This document shows positions 51,226-60,397 of a stretch of 64,000 nucleotides of DNA, in pieces. Under the pieces are notes generated by a model. It ran no database searches. It worked only from the letters and a program-made list of their open reading frames with translations, and had not been told where the DNA came from. The position numbers were made by a program, and so were the translations under genes. Position 1 is the stretch's first letter; each line of letters opens with the position of its first letter. The DNA comes from Albidovulum marisflavi (lineage in GTDB: Bacteria; Pseudomonadota; Alphaproteobacteria; Rhodobacterales; Rhodobacteraceae): assembly GCF_025751435.1 (NCBI RefSeq), contig NZ_JAOWKY010000001.1, positions 1,286,001-1,350,000 on the forward strand. Direction: 5' to 3'.

Positions 51226-52433
51226 TGCGACGCGCATTCCTGATCGTCATGGACAGCGTGGGATGCGGCGGCGCGCCGGACGCGGCGTCGTTCTTCAATG
51301 GCCACCTGCCCGACACCGGCGCCAACACCTTGGCGCATATCGCGCAGGCCTGCGCGGCCGGCCGGGCCGAGGATGGGCGATCCGGTCCGCTGCGGATGCC
51401 CAATCTTGACGCTCTGGGGCTTGGGGCAACGATCCGGCTTGCATCGGGGGCCGCCACCCCCGGCTTCAACGCGATGCCGACAGGACTTTGGGGCGCGGCC
51501 ACAGAGGTGTCCAAAGGCAAGGACACGCCCTCGGGGCACTGGGAACTGGCAGGAGTGCCCGTTCCGTGGGACTGGCACTACTTTCCGGACACGAAACCTG
51601 CCTTTCCGCAGGAGCTTATGGACAAGGTGGCGCAGCTTGCGGGCACCGGGGGCACGCTTGGAAACTGCCACGCCTCCGGTGTTCCGATCATCGAGGAACA
51701 CTGTGCCGAACACATGCGGACCGGCTGGCCGATCTGCTACACATCGGCTGACAGTGTTTTCCAGATTGCCGCGCACGAGGAAACCTTCGGGCTCGACCGA
51801 TTGCTGAAGCTGTGCAGGGACCTCGCGCCGACCCTTCACGCGATGAGGGTGGGCCGTGTGATCGCGCGCCCCTTCGTCGGAAACAGCGGCAATTTCAGTC
51901 GCACGGCCAATCGTCGCGACTTTGCGATAGCGCCGCCCGCGCCCACGCTGTGTGACTGGGTATCCAAGGCAGGGCGCAAGGTCTACGGCATCGGCAAGAT
52001 CGAAGACATTTTCTCGGGCCGCGGAATCTCGGATGTCCGCAAGGGAACAGACATTGCACTTTTCGAACATTTGATGGCGCTTTCTTCAGAGGCAGAGGAT
52101 GGTTCATTGACCTTCGCGAACTTTGTCGAGTTTGACAGCCACTTCGGTCATCGACGCGACGTCTCGGGCTACGCCCACGCTCTGGAATGGTTCGACCGCA
52201 TGGCCGGAACCTTCATGAGCAGTCTTCGCCCCGGAGACTTCGCGATCTTCACCGCCGATCATGGCAACGATCCGACTTGGGCCGGATCGGATCATACGCG
52301 CGAACGGGTGCCTGTGCTGGGCCATGGCCGGGGCGCGCGCGGCGTCGGACTGGTCGCGTTCGCGGATGTCGGCGCCTCGGTCGCGGAGCACCTGGGCGTG
52401 CCCTCGCAGGGGCCGGGGAACAGCTTTCTGTAA
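51225..52433 (+). CDS. deoB: phosphopentomutase
   Basis: A 402-residue metal-dependent mutase converting (deoxy)ribose 1-phosphate to the 5-phosphate, of the alkaline phosphatase superfamily. RRAFLIVMDSVGCGGAPDAASF holds the first metal Asp; GKDTPSGHWELAG the phosphoryl-acceptor Thr; and IFTADHGNDPTWAGSDHTRERVPVL the C-terminal metal Asp-His set. Coupled to deoA; an 81-base gap separates it from add. Confidence 0.97.
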   Translation: MRRAFLIVMDSVGCGGAPDAASFFNGHLPDTGANTLAHIAQACAAGRAEDGRSGPLRMPNLDALGLGATIRLASGAATPGFNAMPTGLWGAATEVSKGKDTPSGHWELAGVPVPWDWHYFPDTKPAFPQELMDKVAQLAGTGGTLGNCHASGVPIIEEHCAEHMRTGWPICYTSADSVFQIAAHEETFGLDRLLKLCRDLAPTLHAMRVGRVIARPFVGNSGNFSRTANRRDFAIAPPAPTLCDWVSKAGRKVYGIGKIEDIFSGRGISDVRKGTDIALFEHLMALSSEAEDGSLTFANFVEFDSHFGHRRDVSGYAHALEWFDRMAGTFMSSLRPGDFAIFTADHGNDPTWAGSDHTRERVPVLGHGRGARGVGLVAFADVGASVAEHLGVPSQGPGNSFL

Positions 52434-52514
52434 GGCTGGCAAGGAACGCAGCGCCCGCGTAGGACAGCGCCGGCCATACCCACGGCGGACGTACCGGCGC
52501 GAAGGACGAAGTTG

Positions 52515-53504
52515 ATGACGAACACGCTTCCAAAGATCGAACTGCACCTGCACCTGGAAGGCGCGGCACCCCCTGCCTTCATCCGGGGGCTTGCGGCGGA
52601 AAAGAAGATGGACATTTCGGGCATCTTCAATGCGCAGGGGCACTACAGCTATACCGACTTCTGGCACTTCCTGAAGGTTTACGAAGCTGCGACTGAAACT
52701 CTGAAGACGCCACGCGACTATCACCGCCTCACCCGCGCGGTGCTTGAGGAAAGCGCCGCATCCGGCGTCATCTATTGCGAAACGTTTCTTTCGCCGGACT
52801 TCTGCGGTGGTCGCGACCTTGGCGCGTGGCGTGAGTATCTGCACGCGATCCGAGAAGCCGCCGACGAGGCCGAGCGGCAGGACGGGATCGTCCTGCGCGG
52901 CATCGTCACCCCGATCCGGCATTTCGGACCGGAAAAGGCGAAGCAGACGGCGATCTGCGCGGCCGAAACCGCAGGCGACTGGATCGTCGGCTTTGGGCTG
53001 GCGGGGGACGAGAAGCTCGGAAAACCCAAGGATTTCGCCTGGTCCTTCGACGCCGCGCGCGAGGCGGGACTCAGGCTCACCTGCCATGCGGGAGAGTGGG
53101 GCGGACCCGACAGCGTGCGCGACGCGGTCCGCGACTTGCAGGTCGAACGGATCGGCCATGGCGTGCGTGCGATCGAGGATCCGGCGTTGGTCGAAGAACT
53201 GGCCGAGCGCGGAACGGTGCTTGAAGTCTGCCCGGGGTCGAACATCGCGCTTGGCCTTTACCCCGACTGGCGCAGGCACCCGGTCGGGCAGCTGTACGAT
53301 CGGGGGGTAAAGATCACGATCTCGACCGATGACCCGCCGTTCTTCCACACGACGATGACACGCGAATACGACCGGCTGGCCGATGCCTTCGACTGGGACG
53401 CGGGCGTCTTCGCGGCCATTGCCAGAACCTCTGCCGAAGCTGCATTCTGCGACACGATCATGAAAGACAAGATTCTGAAGAAACTGGAGACTGCGCATGC
53501 TTGA
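52515..53504 (+). CDS. add: adenosine deaminase
   Basis: A 329-residue TIM-barrel deaminase turning adenosine to inosine. Zinc ligands His11/His13 are in [23 protein letters not shown] holds the catalytic Glu; [11 protein letters not shown] a further His; and [10 protein letters not shown] the Asp pair. A TTG at 52512 is possible but the ATG at 52515 is preferred. It overlaps upp by eight bases, so the two are coupled. It extends the cdd-deoA-deoB salvage run. Confidence 0.95.
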   Translation: MTNTLPKIELHLHLEGAAPPAFIRGLAAEKKMDISGIFNAQGHYSYTDFWHFLKVYEAATETLKTPRDYHRLTRAVLEESAASGVIYCETFLSPDFCGGRDLGAWREYLHAIREAADEAERQDGIVLRGIVTPIRHFGPEKAKQTAICAAETAGDWIVGFGLAGDEKLGKPKDFAWSFDAAREAGLRLTCHAGEWGGPDSVRDAVRDLQVERIGHGVRAIEDPALVEELAERGTVLEVCPGSNIALGLYPDWRRHPVGQLYDRGVKITISTDDPPFFHTTMTREYDRLADAFDWDAGVFAAIARTSAEAAFCDTIMKDKILKKLETAHA

Positions 53505-54129
53505 GCACCTGAACGTCGTCCGCCACCCGCTTGTCCAGCACAAGCTGACCATCATGCGCGACAAGACGACATCCACGAACACGTTCCGCAGGCTTCTGCG
53601 CGAAATCAGCCAGCTTCTGGCCTATGAAATCACGCGCGAGATGGAGATGACCACCCAGGTGATCGAAACGCCGCTGTGCCCGATGGAGGCGCCGACGCTG
53701 GCGGGCAAGAAGCCGGCGCTGATCTCGATCCTGCGCGCGGGCAACGGGCTTCTGGACGGGGTGCTGGAGCTGATGCCCGCGGCGCGGGTGGGCTTCGTCG
53801 GACTTTACCGCGACGAAAGGACGCTTGAGCCGGTCCAGTACTACTACAAGGTTCCCTCGGAACTGGATGAGCGGTTGGTGATCACGCTCGACCCGATGCT
53901 TGCGACGGGCAATTCCTCGGTCGCGGCGATCGATTTGCTCAAGAAGTCCGGGGCGCGCAACATCCGATTCATGTGCCTGCTGGCCGCGCCCGAAGGGGTG
54001 GAGCGGATGCAACAGGCGCACCCCGACGTGCCCATCGTGACAGCCGCGGTGGACGAAAGGTTGAATGAGCATGGATACATCGTGCCGGGGCTTGGGGATG
54101 CGGGCGACCGCATGTTCGGCACGAAGTAG
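53497..54129 (+). CDS. upp: uracil phosphoribosyltransferase
   Basis: A 210-residue enzyme making UMP from uracil and [32 protein letters not shown] opens the family sequence, [33 protein letters not shown] the uracil region, and [18 protein letters not shown] the PRPP-binding loop. The ATG lies inside add with CTGGAGA as ribosome site. It recovers the uracil produced downstream of cytidine deamination. Confidence 0.97.
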   Translation: MLEHLNVVRHPLVQHKLTIMRDKTTSTNTFRRLLREISQLLAYEITREMEMTTQVIETPLCPMEAPTLAGKKPALISILRAGNGLLDGVLELMPAARVGFVGLYRDERTLEPVQYYYKVPSELDERLVITLDPMLATGNSSVAAIDLLKKSGARNIRFMCLLAAPEGVERMQQAHPDVPIVTAAVDERLNEHGYIVPGLGDAGDRMFGTK

Positions 54130-54189
54130 CCGGGACTTTACGGGCGGTTGGTGCTGCGTCATCTTCGAGGAAAGCGCAGGGCGAAACGG

Positions 54190-55041
54190 ATGCAGGACAA
54201 GGTGCGGTTGATTGCGATCTCGGTTGCGGTGGCGATGACGTCCTTCGCCGCTGGCGCCGTTCCCGTGTCCGAGGTTTCTGGACCCGCCGAGCCGCCGCCC
54301 GAAGGTTATGCCGAACGGCAGTACGTGGACAGCGACGGATGCATGTTCGTGCGCGTGGAAGGCGATGATGGCGTTGTCGCCTGGGCGCCGGTGGCGACGA
54401 CGGAAGGGGAGCTTCTGTGCGGCCACAAGCCCACGGCGACCCTCAACCTCAGCGTCGATGCGCCTCCGCCCCCTTCCGTGGAGCCTGTGCCAGAGCCGCA
54501 GGTGTCGGACGAAACCCCGCCCGCGGCGGCCATGGCCGATGTCGAGGAACCAGCCGATGAACCGGAAACGGTGGCGGAACCCGAACCTGTTGCCAATCCC
54601 GCCCCGACGCGCGGGACGACCGGGCCTGTTCGGCTTCTTGCGATATCGACGCTTCCAATCGCTCAGACCGATTGCAAGAATGGCGCGGCGCTTGTTGAAC
54701 GTTACCTTCTTTCCGACGGGCGGCAGCCTGTGCGCTGTGCTGGCCCCGCAGACGATCCGCTTGATGTTCTGGTCAACCGGGGCTTCCTGCGTGCCGTGAA
54801 GCGCGCGCCCGCGGTTCCGGCTGGCGCGCGCTATCTGCAGCTTGGCGCCTTCGGGCAGTCCGCGAACGTGGACCAATGCGCCGATCTTGCCAAGCGGCTT
54901 GGGTTTCCAGCAGAGCAGAGGCGGGTTTCGGGAAGCAAGCTGACGCTGGTGCTTGCTGGCCCCTTCGATCGGCCCGATGATCTTCGTGCGGCCTGGCTGG
55001 CTTTCCAGACTGCGGGCTATGCGGATGCCTTCTACCGCTAG
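54190..55041 (+). CDS. secreted SPOR-domain protein
   Basis: A 283-residue envelope protein. The signal peptide is MQDKVRLIAISVAVAMTSFAAGAVP; a Pro/Glu/Ala-rich linker spans about 90-155; and a C-terminal SPOR domain spans about 205-280 (ARYLQLGAFGQSANVDQCADLAKRLGFPAEQRRVSGSKLTLVLAGPFDRPDDLRAAWLAF). SPOR domains bind denuded glycans of septal peptidoglycan, so a division-site role is likely. The start at 54190 is chosen because it gives a proper signal peptide. Four cysteines may form disulfides. Confidence 0.87.
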   Translation: MQDKVRLIAISVAVAMTSFAAGAVPVSEVSGPAEPPPEGYAERQYVDSDGCMFVRVEGDDGVVAWAPVATTEGELLCGHKPTATLNLSVDAPPPPSVEPVPEPQVSDETPPAAAMADVEEPADEPETVAEPEPVANPAPTRGTTGPVRLLAISTLPIAQTDCKNGAALVERYLLSDGRQPVRCAGPADDPLDVLVNRGFLRAVKRAPAVPAGARYLQLGAFGQSANVDQCADLAKRLGFPAEQRRVSGSKLTLVLAGPFDRPDDLRAAWLAFQTAGYADAFYR

Positions 55042-55044
55042 CGC

Positions 55045-56067
55045 TCAGCCCGAGCAGATGCCTTGAAGCGCGACCCAGTCTCCGTCGCTCAGCACCGGCT
55101 CTGCCGGTGATCCGCTGCGGAAGGGGTCGGCCTCGATCAGGGCGAGCGTCGCCTCGCCGCTGGGGTCTAGCGCATAGGCGAAGGGGGTGGAGGGGATGCG
55201 GGCCTGATCGAAGGCTCCGACCAGGTCTTCGGACCGGACCGGCGTGATCGGTTCGGTCAGAAAGGTTTCCGCGTAGCCATGGACTGCCCCGTCGGAGAGA
55301 TCGCCCGTGGTCAGAAGTCTGAGAGCCGTACCAAGCCCGGCCCAGTCCAACAGTTCGCGCGTCGGGTCGGCCTGTTCCGCCCGCAGCCGCGCAGCCAGGA
55401 TGTGACCCGCCAGCACCTCGGGCGCCGCGTCGGACTCGGCAAATGAGCGGGGAAGGACGATGCGCCCGCCGGGCAGCGCGCGGGGGGCGTCAAGCCCGGT
55501 CGGCAGTACGAGGATCGTGCCGCGCCCTGCCGTAAGAACCCGCGCCGCAAGGCGCGCAAGCGCCGCGTCGCCTTCGGGCGTGGAGCAGGGTGAGCCGGTC
55601 AGACGCCCAAGGTCCGCCAGAACGCGCGATCCGATGTCTTCGCGCTTGGAGTCCGGCAAGATCTTCGCGGTGTGCGCGACCAGCGCGCCGGGCAGCCAGA
55701 ACAGCAAGAGCGCAAGCATCGTCGCGACGAACGCTCCCAGCAACACATGGCGCAATCTTCCGGGATGGGGGCGGCGCGCCTCGATCAGGCGACGGACCTT
55801 GCCGATCGCCGCGATCATGGTGTCGTCGTCGATTTCAAGCTCTTCCCCGCCATCCGTTCCGGGCGCATAAAGCGCGGGCCGCTTGCCGGGATTCAGCCGT
55901 ACCACCGCGGGCAGCGACCAGTGCGCCAGCGCCGCCATCGTGCGCGTGTCCGATATCACCAGCGTCGCATCCCCGAACACCACCAGCACTTCGCGCCGTT
56001 GCCCGTCCGGCGCGGCGCGCCAAAGGCCGGTCGATTCCAGCCGCTGATACTCGGATAACGCCGTCAT
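55045..56067 (-). CDS. conserved hypothetical single-span membrane protein
   Basis: A 340-residue protein with an N-terminal cytoplasmic part (about 1-105, a small beta-rich domain with VLVVFGDATLVISDTRTM), one membrane span near 112-135 (HVLLGAFVATMLALLLFWLPG) and a periplasmic part (about 140-340) resembling a protease-like or lipoprotein-like domain without clear catalytic residues (GGRIVLPRSFAESDAAPEVLAGHILAARLRAEQ). Such proteins are conserved in Rhodobacteraceae. Start MTALSEYQRL at 56067. It is divergent from the Pit gene and convergent with the SPOR gene. Function unknown. Confidence 0.8.
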   Translation of the reverse strand: MTALSEYQRLESTGLWRAAPDGQRREVLVVFGDATLVISDTRTMAALAHWSLPAVVRLNPGKRPALYAPGTDGGEELEIDDDTMIAAIGKVRRLIEARRPHPGRLRHVLLGAFVATMLALLLFWLPGALVAHTAKILPDSKREDIGSRVLADLGRLTGSPCSTPEGDAALARLAARVLTAGRGTILVLPTGLDAPRALPGGRIVLPRSFAESDAAPEVLAGHILAARLRAEQADPTRELLDWAGLGTALRLLTTGDLSDGAVHGYAETFLTEPITPVRSEDLVGAFDQARIPSTPFAYALDPSGEATLALIEADPFRSGSPAEPVLSDGDWVALQGICSG

Positions 56068-56223
56068 GTCGGGCCGGGCCTGCTCTTGCCTCGATTGAGG
56101 GCAAGGATAGACCATCGGGGCCGCTTGAACAATCGGCAGGCGAGGCGGCGCCAGCATGCCGAGGCCATTGATTTGTGCGGCAAAGATCCCTAACCAGCAG
56201 CGCCAGAGCAGCCGGAGACCGAC

Positions 56224-57708
56224 ATGGCCCAGAACGACTTCGAACCACGCCATCTTGAGACGCTGGACCGTGACCTGGGTCGCTTCTCCAATCTGGAAAA
56301 AGCGACAGCCTATGTCGCGCGGCCCACGGTCGCACCCGGCATCGCCTTCGTGTTCATCATGCTTGCCGGTTTGGCGGCTGCGCTGTTCTTTGGCCAGACC
56401 AGCAACACGCTGGTCGTCGTGGTCGCCGCGATCTTTGGCGCCTACATGGCGTTGAACATCGGCGCAAACGATGTCGCCAACAACATGGGGCCCGCGGTGG
56501 GCGCCAATGCGCTGACCATGGGGGGCGCTATCGCGATCGCGGTGGTCTTTGAAAGTGCGGGCGCGCTGATTGCCGGGGGCGATGTGGTCAAGACGATTTC
56601 AAAAGGGATCGTCGCGCCCGAAAGCATCGAGACCTCTTCGGTCTTCGTCTGGGCGATGATGGCCGCGCTTCTTTCTTCGGCGCTCTGGGTCAACCTTGCG
56701 ACCTGGATCGGCGCACCGGTTTCGACGACCCATTCGGTCGTGGGCGGCGTGATGGGGGCGGGCATTGCCTCGGCCGGGTTCGCCGCGGTCAACTGGGCCA
56801 CGATGGGCACGATCGCGGCAAGCTGGGTGATTTCGCCGCTTCTTGGCGGTCTGATCGCGGCCGCTTTCCTGTGGTTCATCAAGGCCCGCGTGATCTACCG
56901 CGACGACAAGATCGCGGCGGCGCGGGTCTGGGTGCCGGTCCTTGTCGGCATCATGGCGGGGGCCTTTGCCGCGTATCTTTCGCTGAAGGGGCTCAAGCAC
57001 CTGGTCAAGATTACCTTCCCGATGGCGCTTCTGATCGGGCTGGTTGGCGGCGTTGCGACCTGGGCCGCGATGATCCCGGTGATACGCCGCCAGTCCAGAG
57101 GGCTGGAAAACCGAAACAAGTCGCTGAAGGTGCTGTTCGGCATTCCGCTGGTCGTCTCGGCCGCGCTTCTGAGCTTCGCGCACGGCGCCAACGACGTCGC
57201 CAATGCCGTTGGGCCGCTGGCCGCGATCGTGCAGGCCTCGGGCTCGGGCGAGATCGGCGGCGATGTCAGCATTCCGCACTGGGTGATGGTGATCGGCGCC
57301 TTCGGGATCTCGTTCGGGCTTTTCCTGTTCGGGCCCAAGCTGATCCGCATGGTCGGCAGCCAGATCACCAAGCTGAACCCGATGCGGGCCTACTGCGTGG
57401 CCCTTTCGGCCGCGTTGACGGTGATCGTGGCAAGCTGGCTGGGTCTTCCGGTCAGTTCCACGCACATCGCCGTCGGCGCGGTATTCGGGGTTGGCTTCTT
57501 CCGCGAATGGGATTCCGAGCGCCGCCTGAAGATGAGCCGCGTGGCAAGCCCCGAGAGGCCGAACCTTGCGCCCGAAGAGCGCCGCCGCCGCAAGCTGGTG
57601 CGCCGGAACCATTTCATGACGATCATCGCCGCCTGGGTGATCACGGTCCCAGCGGCGGCGCTGATGTCGGCGGTGATCTTCTACGCCATTCGTGCGGTGG
57701 CGGCGTAG
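56224..57708 (+). CDS. inorganic phosphate transporter, PiT family
   Basis: A 494-residue inner-membrane symporter with about twelve spans. The duplicated family motif occurs twice, GANDVANNMGPAVGA near residue 79 and GANDVANAVGPLA near 321, with the accompanying PVSTTHSVVGGVMGAG and PVSSTHIAVGAVFGVG. It imports phosphate (or metal-phosphate) with protons. A 70-residue cytoplasmic C-terminal region before the last span is basic. It is the Pit type common in alphaproteobacteria without a pitA-associated PhoU-like gene here. Start ATG at 56224. Confidence 0.94.
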   Translation: MAQNDFEPRHLETLDRDLGRFSNLEKATAYVARPTVAPGIAFVFIMLAGLAAALFFGQTSNTLVVVVAAIFGAYMALNIGANDVANNMGPAVGANALTMGGAIAIAVVFESAGALIAGGDVVKTISKGIVAPESIETSSVFVWAMMAALLSSALWVNLATWIGAPVSTTHSVVGGVMGAGIASAGFAAVNWATMGTIAASWVISPLLGGLIAAAFLWFIKARVIYRDDKIAAARVWVPVLVGIMAGAFAAYLSLKGLKHLVKITFPMALLIGLVGGVATWAAMIPVIRRQSRGLENRNKSLKVLFGIPLVVSAALLSFAHGANDVANAVGPLAAIVQASGSGEIGGDVSIPHWVMVIGAFGISFGLFLFGPKLIRMVGSQITKLNPMRAYCVALSAALTVIVASWLGLPVSSTHIAVGAVFGVGFFREWDSERRLKMSRVASPERPNLAPEERRRRKLVRRNHFMTIIAAWVITVPAAALMSAVIFYAIRAVAA

Positions 57709-57729
57709 GGGATACCCCGCCCTGCGTTA

Positions 57730-59355
57730 TCAGACTTCCTTTGCGCGGACCCGCAGTTCGAATTTCTGGACCTTGCCCGTCGACGTCTTCGGCAGGTCGC
57801 AGAAGATGACATGCTTTGGTGTCTTGAAGCCGGCCAGGCGGGACCGGGCAAAGGCGATCAACTCGACCTCGTCGGCTTCGGCGCCTTCCTTCAGTTCGAC
57901 AAAGGCGCAGGGCACTTCGCCCCATTTGTCGTCAGGCTTGGCCACGACCGCGCAGAGCGACACGGCTGGATGGTGCATCAACGCGCCCTCAACCTCGACC
58001 GAGGACACGTTTTCCCCGCCCGAGATGATGATGTCCTTCGCCCTATCGGTGATCTTGATGTAACCGTCGGGATGCTGGAAGGCGATGTCGCCCGAGCGGA
58101 AGAAACCGCCCTTGAAGGCCTCTTCGGTTGCCTTGGGATTCTTGTAATAGCCCTTCATCACCGAATTGCCGCGGATGGCGATTTCGCCCAGCGTCTGCCC
58201 GTCGCGCGGCACGGGATTGCCCTGCTCGTCGTGGACGGTGATGTCCTCCATGAACGGCATGAGGATGCCAGTGCGCGCCTTGATCGCCGCGCGCTCCGCC
58301 TGCGGCAGGTCGTCCCAGCGATCATGCCAGAGGCATTCGGTCACGTGGCCGTAGGTTTCGGTCAGCCCGTACACCTGGGTCACACTGAAGCCCAGCGGTT
58401 CGATCGCGGCAAGCGTTGCGGCCGGGGGCGGGGCGCCTGCGGTGTAGACTTCGACGATGTGGTCGAAATCGCGCCGGTCGCCGGGCTTGGCGTTGATGAT
58501 CGAGTTCAGCACGATCGGCGCGCCGCCCATGTGGGTCACACCCTCGTCCGCGATGGCGTCATAGATGTTCTTGGCGGTGATGTCGCGGCAGCAAACAAGC
58601 GTGCCGCCAACCGCCGGCATCATCCAGGTGTGGCACCAGCCGTTGCAGTGAAAAAGTGGCACGATGGTCAAGTAGACCGGCCGGATTCCGACGGCCCAGG
58701 TGACCGCCGTCCCCATCGCCAGAAGGTAGGCCCCACGATGATGATAGACGACCCCTTTCGGCCGACCCGTCGTGCCGGAGGTGTAGTTGAGGGCAAGGCT
58801 TTCCCATTCATCCTGGGGCATGTGCCAAGCTGCATCCGGATCGCCCGTCGCCAGGAAATCCTCGTATTCCGCATGTGCCCCGGAGGGTTCGAAGCCGGCC
58901 TCCCGGTCGGCGACCTCGACGATCATCGGCGCGGGGCCTTCCATGCGCGCGATCGCCTCGGCGACCAGCGGCAGAAGTGCCGTATCGGCCAGGACGATCT
59001 TCGCCTCGCCGTGGTCGAAGATGTATCCAATCGTGTCGGCGTCAAGCCGGGTGTTGATCGTGTTCAGGATCGCGCCCGCAGCCGGCACACCGAAATGAGC
59101 CTCGGCCTGCGCGGGGATGTTGGGCAGAAGCGTCGCCACCACGTCGCCCGGCTCGACCCCCGCCCGCGCCAAAGCAGATGCAAGGCGGCTGACGCGCGCG
59201 CTGTAGTCCGCATAGCTGCGCCGAGTGCCGCGGTAGACCACGGCGGTCTGTTCGGCGTGGACGTCCGCCGCACGCCTGAGAAACGACAAGGGCGTCATCG
59301 CCACGAAGTTCGCCGGGTTCTTGCCAAGACCCGTTTCATCTGAAAGCCAACCCAT
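57730..59355 (-). CDS. AMP-forming acyl-CoA synthetase/ligase
   Basis: A 541-residue ANL-superfamily enzyme activating a carboxylic acid with ATP and CoA. P-loop YTSGTTGRPKGVVYHH near residue 183; adenylate motif YGLTETYGHVTECLW; GEIAIRGNSVMKGYYKNPKATEEAF; and the C-terminal hinge GYIKITDRAKDIIISGGENVSS with the lysine-containing PKTSTGKVQKFELR. The start MGWLSDETGLGKNP at 59355 follows GGGGAGG. It is close to the beta-oxidation operon, so a fatty acid or related acid is likely; DmdB-type (methylmercaptopropionate) specificity cannot be excluded but the N-terminus differs from what I remember of DmdB. Confidence 0.92.
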   Translation of the reverse strand: MGWLSDETGLGKNPANFVAMTPLSFLRRAADVHAEQTAVVYRGTRRSYADYSARVSRLASALARAGVEPGDVVATLLPNIPAQAEAHFGVPAAGAILNTINTRLDADTIGYIFDHGEAKIVLADTALLPLVAEAIARMEGPAPMIVEVADREAGFEPSGAHAEYEDFLATGDPDAAWHMPQDEWESLALNYTSGTTGRPKGVVYHHRGAYLLAMGTAVTWAVGIRPVYLTIVPLFHCNGWCHTWMMPAVGGTLVCCRDITAKNIYDAIADEGVTHMGGAPIVLNSIINAKPGDRRDFDHIVEVYTAGAPPPAATLAAIEPLGFSVTQVYGLTETYGHVTECLWHDRWDDLPQAERAAIKARTGILMPFMEDITVHDEQGNPVPRDGQTLGEIAIRGNSVMKGYYKNPKATEEAFKGGFFRSGDIAFQHPDGYIKITDRAKDIIISGGENVSSVEVEGALMHHPAVSLCAVVAKPDDKWGEVPCAFVELKEGAEADEVELIAFARSRLAGFKTPKHVIFCDLPKTSTGKVQKFELRVRAKEV

Positions 59356-59449
59356 GACATACCTCCCCGACCGATCATGTCGCATTCAGGCGCGAATATG
59401 GAGGCGGCCAGGGGTTGAAGGGAAGCGGAAAACGACACCGGATTCTCAC

Positions 59450-60373
59450 ATGACGACAGCGGCGGCAACCATGCCTGCGAACCGAACCCTGGCCGCGGCG
59501 GGGGCGATCCTGATCTACGCGTTCGTGATCGGGTTCACGGACAATTACGTTCAACTGATCGCCGCGGATACCGGGCTTTGGCAGTTTCACGCCACGCGCA
59601 CGGCCATGGCATTCGTCATCCTGGCGCTGGCGGCCGTGCCGCTTGGGCTACGGCTTCGGCCGCGCAACTGGCGCGCTGTCGGGTTCCGCAGCCTCGTCCA
59701 CGGATCGGCCATGGTCGTCTACTTCGGCTGCCTGGCCTTCCTGCCGGTCGCGGTCGTCGCGGCCGGGCTTTTCACCGCGCCGATCTTCGTGCTTCTGATT
59801 TCGCGCTTCGCATTCGGGATGTATATCGGGCCTTTCCGGATCCTGGCGGTCGCGGTCGGGTTTCTTGGCGTGATGATGGTGTTGGGGCCCGACGGCGACA
59901 TGGCCATCGGTCCGGCGACACTGCTGCCCGTCGCGGCCGGGGCGCTTTACGCATTGGGCAACATCGCCACGCGGCAGTGGTGCCGGGACGAAAGCGCCGA
60001 AACGATGCTGGCGGGTTTCTTCGCCGCGCTTGGAACCTATGGCCTTCTGGGGCTTGTCGCGCTGGCGCTGTGGCAGCCCGAGGTTCCCGCGGGCACGGAC
60101 GGCTTCATCCTGCGCGGTGCCGTCTGGCCCTCTGCCACCTTCCTGTTCTGGACCTTCGTGCAGGCCGCCGGGTCGCTTCTGGGTGTCGGGATGATGGTCA
60201 AGGCCTACCAGATGGCCGAGGCAAGCCGCGTCGCGGTCTTCGAATACGTGATCCTGCCCGCATCCGCCTTCTGGACCTGGGCGATCTGGGGTGATCTCCT
60301 GTCACTGCGCGCGATGGCGGGCATGGCGCTCATCTTCCTTGCGGGCCTGATCATCGCGGTACGGGGCAAATAG
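59450..60373 (+). CDS. EamA/DMT-superfamily permease
   Basis: A 307-residue membrane protein with about ten spans in two EamA repeats (about 15-145 and 155-300): LIYAFVIGFTDNYVQLIAADTGLWQFHATRTAMAF and SLLGVGMMVKAYQMAEASRVAVFEYVILPASAFWTWAIWGD are typical. The start at 59450 is chosen over an in-frame ATG at 59471; the evidence does not separate them strongly. It is divergent from the acyl-CoA ligase and convergent with fadJ. Substrate unknown. Confidence 0.87.
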   Translation: MTTAAATMPANRTLAAAGAILIYAFVIGFTDNYVQLIAADTGLWQFHATRTAMAFVILALAAVPLGLRLRPRNWRAVGFRSLVHGSAMVVYFGCLAFLPVAVVAAGLFTAPIFVLLISRFAFGMYIGPFRILAVAVGFLGVMMVLGPDGDMAIGPATLLPVAAGALYALGNIATRQWCRDESAETMLAGFFAALGTYGLLGLVALALWQPEVPAGTDGFILRGAVWPSATFLFWTFVQAAGSLLGVGMMVKAYQMAEASRVAVFEYVILPASAFWTWAIWGDLLSLRAMAGMALIFLAGLIIAVRGK

Positions 60374-60397
60374 GCACCGCCGCCGCCGCGTTCCTCG

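Noticed and set aside
57811-59343. A 510-residue open frame on the plus strand
   Set aside because: Antisense to the acyl-CoA ligase, with no recognisable domain.
57730-59355. DmdB methylmercaptopropionate-CoA ligase
   Set aside because: Size is close, but the N-terminus is unlike the DmdB I remember and no other DMSP-pathway gene is present; kept as a generic acyl-CoA ligase.
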